Shown here: in pieces, positions 6,242 to 7,095 of the stretch | Layout of the letters: each line of letters begins with the position of its first letter | How positions within the stretch are numbered: position 1 is the first letter of the stretch | DNA from: CAZJNX01 sp964547415 | Lineage (GTDB): Bacteria; Pseudomonadota; Alphaproteobacteria; Rhizobiales; Amorphaceae | Length of the DNA stretch: 7,095 nucleotides | Direction: 5' to 3' | Assembly: GCA_964547415.1 (NCBI GenBank) | Contig: CAZJNX010000227.1 | Location: 1-7,095, forward strand | The notes under the pieces: model-generated | What the model saw: the letters and a program-made list of their open reading frames with translations, nothing else | Databases searched by the model: none | Told to the model about the DNA's origin: nothing | Program-made: the position numbers and the translations under genes

Positions 6242-6251
6242 CGGGCGCGGC
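6223..6251. repeat. Inverted repeat over the crtC stop, between convergent genes
   Basis: GCCGCGCC at 6223-6230 and GGCGCGGC at 6244-6251 are exact inverse complements. The stem can extend by a U-G and a G-C pair, leaving a 9-nt loop that includes the crtC stop codon. It lies between crtC and the oppositely oriented hydrolase gene, whose stop is only 16 bp away. No T-tract follows on either strand, so an intrinsic terminator is only weakly supported; it could instead protect the 3' ends. Confidence 0.35.
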
Positions 6252-6257
6252 CACCGG

Positions 6258-6899
6258 TCAGATATCGCCCGGCGCGCCGAGGAGCCAGCCCGCGAGGGTC
6301 CGCGCCAGGAGGGCGCCGCCCGGGTCGTTCGGCTCGATGGGGTTGGCGTAAAGGCCCGGGTCGGTGAAGAGGGTCCTGAGGTCGAGGACGTCCGCGTCCA
6401 CCGCCCGCGCCTCCTCCGCCATCACGTCGGTGAAGATGGACAGGAGGGTGGAGGTGGCCGTCTGCCAGTCCGGCGTCGCCGCCGGGTCGAGGGAGAAGCA
6501 GCCCCGGTAGACCACGAGGGCGATGAGGCGGGGGGCGAGCGGCCGCGCCCGCGCCAGCATCTGCCGGTAGTCCTGGCGGAAGGCTTCCTGGATGCCGCCG
6601 AGCAGGAGGGCCGTCTCCATCAGGGTCCGCCGCTCGTCGGAGGACAACAGGTCCGCGTGGCCGAGGGCGTCGTTCCCGCCGACGCTGACGATGACGGCCT
6701 CGTACGTCTCGCCCCCGCCGCGGGCGGGCAGCTGGCGGTCGATCACGTCGCGGACGAGGGCGCCGTCGAGGGCGCGGAACTCCACGGCGAAGGCACCCTT
6801 CAGCGTCTCCTCCAGGTGGTCGTAGAAGGGGCGTCCCTGAGGCCCGACGTAAGGGCCGTTGTCGAGGGTGGAATCGCCGACGATCAGAACCCGCGGCAT
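6258..6899 (-). CDS. SGNH/GDSL-like hydrolase family protein with atypical block V
   Basis: A 213-residue protein with no signal peptide or membrane segment, probably cytoplasmic. Block I is VLIVGDSTLDN with the nucleophile Ser10. The block III oxyanion motif is VGGND at 73-77 with Asn76. These support an SGNH-fold esterase/lipase-like enzyme. Where block V normally supplies DxxH, the protein has NPIEPNDPGG (186-195), with Asn and Glu in place of the Asp and His. A catalytic dyad with another acid or base, or loss of activity, is therefore possible; I recall similar NPIEP motifs in other uncharacterised proteins of this type. The substrate is unknown. ATG 6899 has a strong ribosome site (GGGGAGGGG, 6906-6914). 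It follows livF by 30 bp on the same strand, so it is probably the last gene of that operon and not part of pigment synthesis. Confidence 0.82.
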   Translation of the reverse strand: MPRVLIVGDSTLDNGPYVGPQGRPFYDHLEETLKGAFAVEFRALDGALVRDVIDRQLPARGGGETYEAVIVSVGGNDALGHADLLSSDERRTLMETALLLGGIQEAFRQDYRQMLARARPLAPRLIALVVYRGCFSLDPAATPDWQTATSTLLSIFTDVMAEEARAVDADVLDLRTLFTDPGLYANPIEPNDPGGALLARTLAGWLLGAPGDI

Positions 6900-6929
6900 G
6901 GATCGCCCCTCCCCTTCCCGCCCGGCGGC

Positions 6930-7095
6930 TCAGACCGCGAGGTAGGTCTCGCGCAGCTCCGCGTTGTCGAGCACCTCCCGCGCCGAGCCGCGGAAGACGA
7001 CCTGGCCCATGTCGAGGATGATCGCGCTGTCGGCGATCCTGAGCGCGGCCATCGCGTTCTGCTCGACGAGAATCGAGGTGATGCCGAGCTCCTTG
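6930..7095 (-). CDS. livF: Branched-chain amino acid-type ABC transporter ATP-binding protein, LivF-like (3' end only)
   Basis: Only the last 54 residues are present; the gene runs off the right edge. They read KELGITSILVEQNAMAALRI, followed by ADSAIILDMGQVVFRGSARE and a short end finishing TYLAV. LVEQN, in place of the H-loop histidine motif, and the A..LADR-like region followed by a G-x-(V/I)-x-x-x-G stretch are typical of LivF-family ATPases of HAAT (urea, amide or branched-chain amino acid) importers. The Walker A, Walker B and signature motifs lie outside the window, so substrate and exact family member cannot be assigned. Its stop lies 30 bp upstream of the SGNH gene, suggesting co-transcription. 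Confidence 0.8.
   Translation of the reverse strand, partial: KELGITSILVEQNAMAALRIADSAIILDMGQVVFRGSAREVLDNAELRETYLAV

Noticed and set aside
5362..6351. Plus-strand open frame overlapping crtC and the hydrolase gene end
   Set aside because: It is a different frame over crtC with low-complexity translation and runs through the convergent gene end; crtC in its own frame shows conserved motifs.
1..7095. CRISPR arrays, insertion sequences, tRNA/rRNA genes, phage or toxin-antitoxin genes
   Set aside because: Reading both strands, I saw no regularly spaced direct repeats, transposase motifs, terminal inverted repeats with target duplications, or tRNA-like cloverleaf arms. The window is accounted for by pigment genes, their control regions and the transporter-side genes.

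Overview
The window is one end of a photosynthesis gene cluster from a purple or aerobic anoxygenic phototrophic bacterium. The DNA is very GC-rich. The gene order bchX-bchC-crtF-crtE, divergent from crtD-crtC, is the classic proteobacterial arrangement. With PpsR/CrtJ-type palindromes (TGT-N12-ACA) and a liv-type ABC transporter gene at the border, it points to a high-GC alphaproteobacterium, possibly Hyphomicrobiales or Rhodobacterales. The genus cannot be read from this sequence alone.

Layout. Positions 1-383 (-) hold the N-terminal third of BchX, the ATPase of chlorophyllide a oxidoreductase. Its start overlaps the stop of bchC (380-1315, -). A short regulatory gap (1316-1457) carries two TGT-N12-ACA palindromes 8 bp apart, laid over a sigma70-like -35/-10 pair. 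Next come crtF (1458-2582, -), a 112-bp gap with a GC-rich hairpin, and crtE (2695-3624, -). Together crtE-crtF-bchC-bchX form the left-going carotenoid/bacteriochlorophyll superoperon, expected to continue into bchYZ and puf outside the window. The 185-bp divergent region 3625-3809 is packed with TGTCAA half-sites, including one perfect 18-bp palindrome. Rightward lie crtD (about 3810-5384) and crtC (about 5309-6241). These overlap by roughly 76 nt, and crtC has no ATG/GTG/TTG near its conserved N-terminus. Beyond crtC, tail to tail with a 16-bp gap, is a small SGNH/GDSL-like hydrolase gene (6258-6899, -). It is preceded by the 3' end of livF (6930-7095, -). This marks the end of the photosynthesis cluster.

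How the genes work together. CrtE makes geranylgeranyl diphosphate, which feeds both carotenoids and the bacteriochlorophyll tail. CrtC hydrates the acyclic carotene ends, CrtD introduces the 3,4 double bond, and CrtF methylates the 1-hydroxyl. This is the spheroidene/spirilloxanthin end-group pathway. BchX (with BchYZ) and BchC act late in bacteriochlorophyll a synthesis. The repressor sites suggest coordinated redox/light control. I found no wholly new system. The points most worth checking are the multi-site repressor region between crtE and crtD, the apparent non-canonical crtC start within crtD, and the SGNH protein that lacks the usual block V Asp/His.
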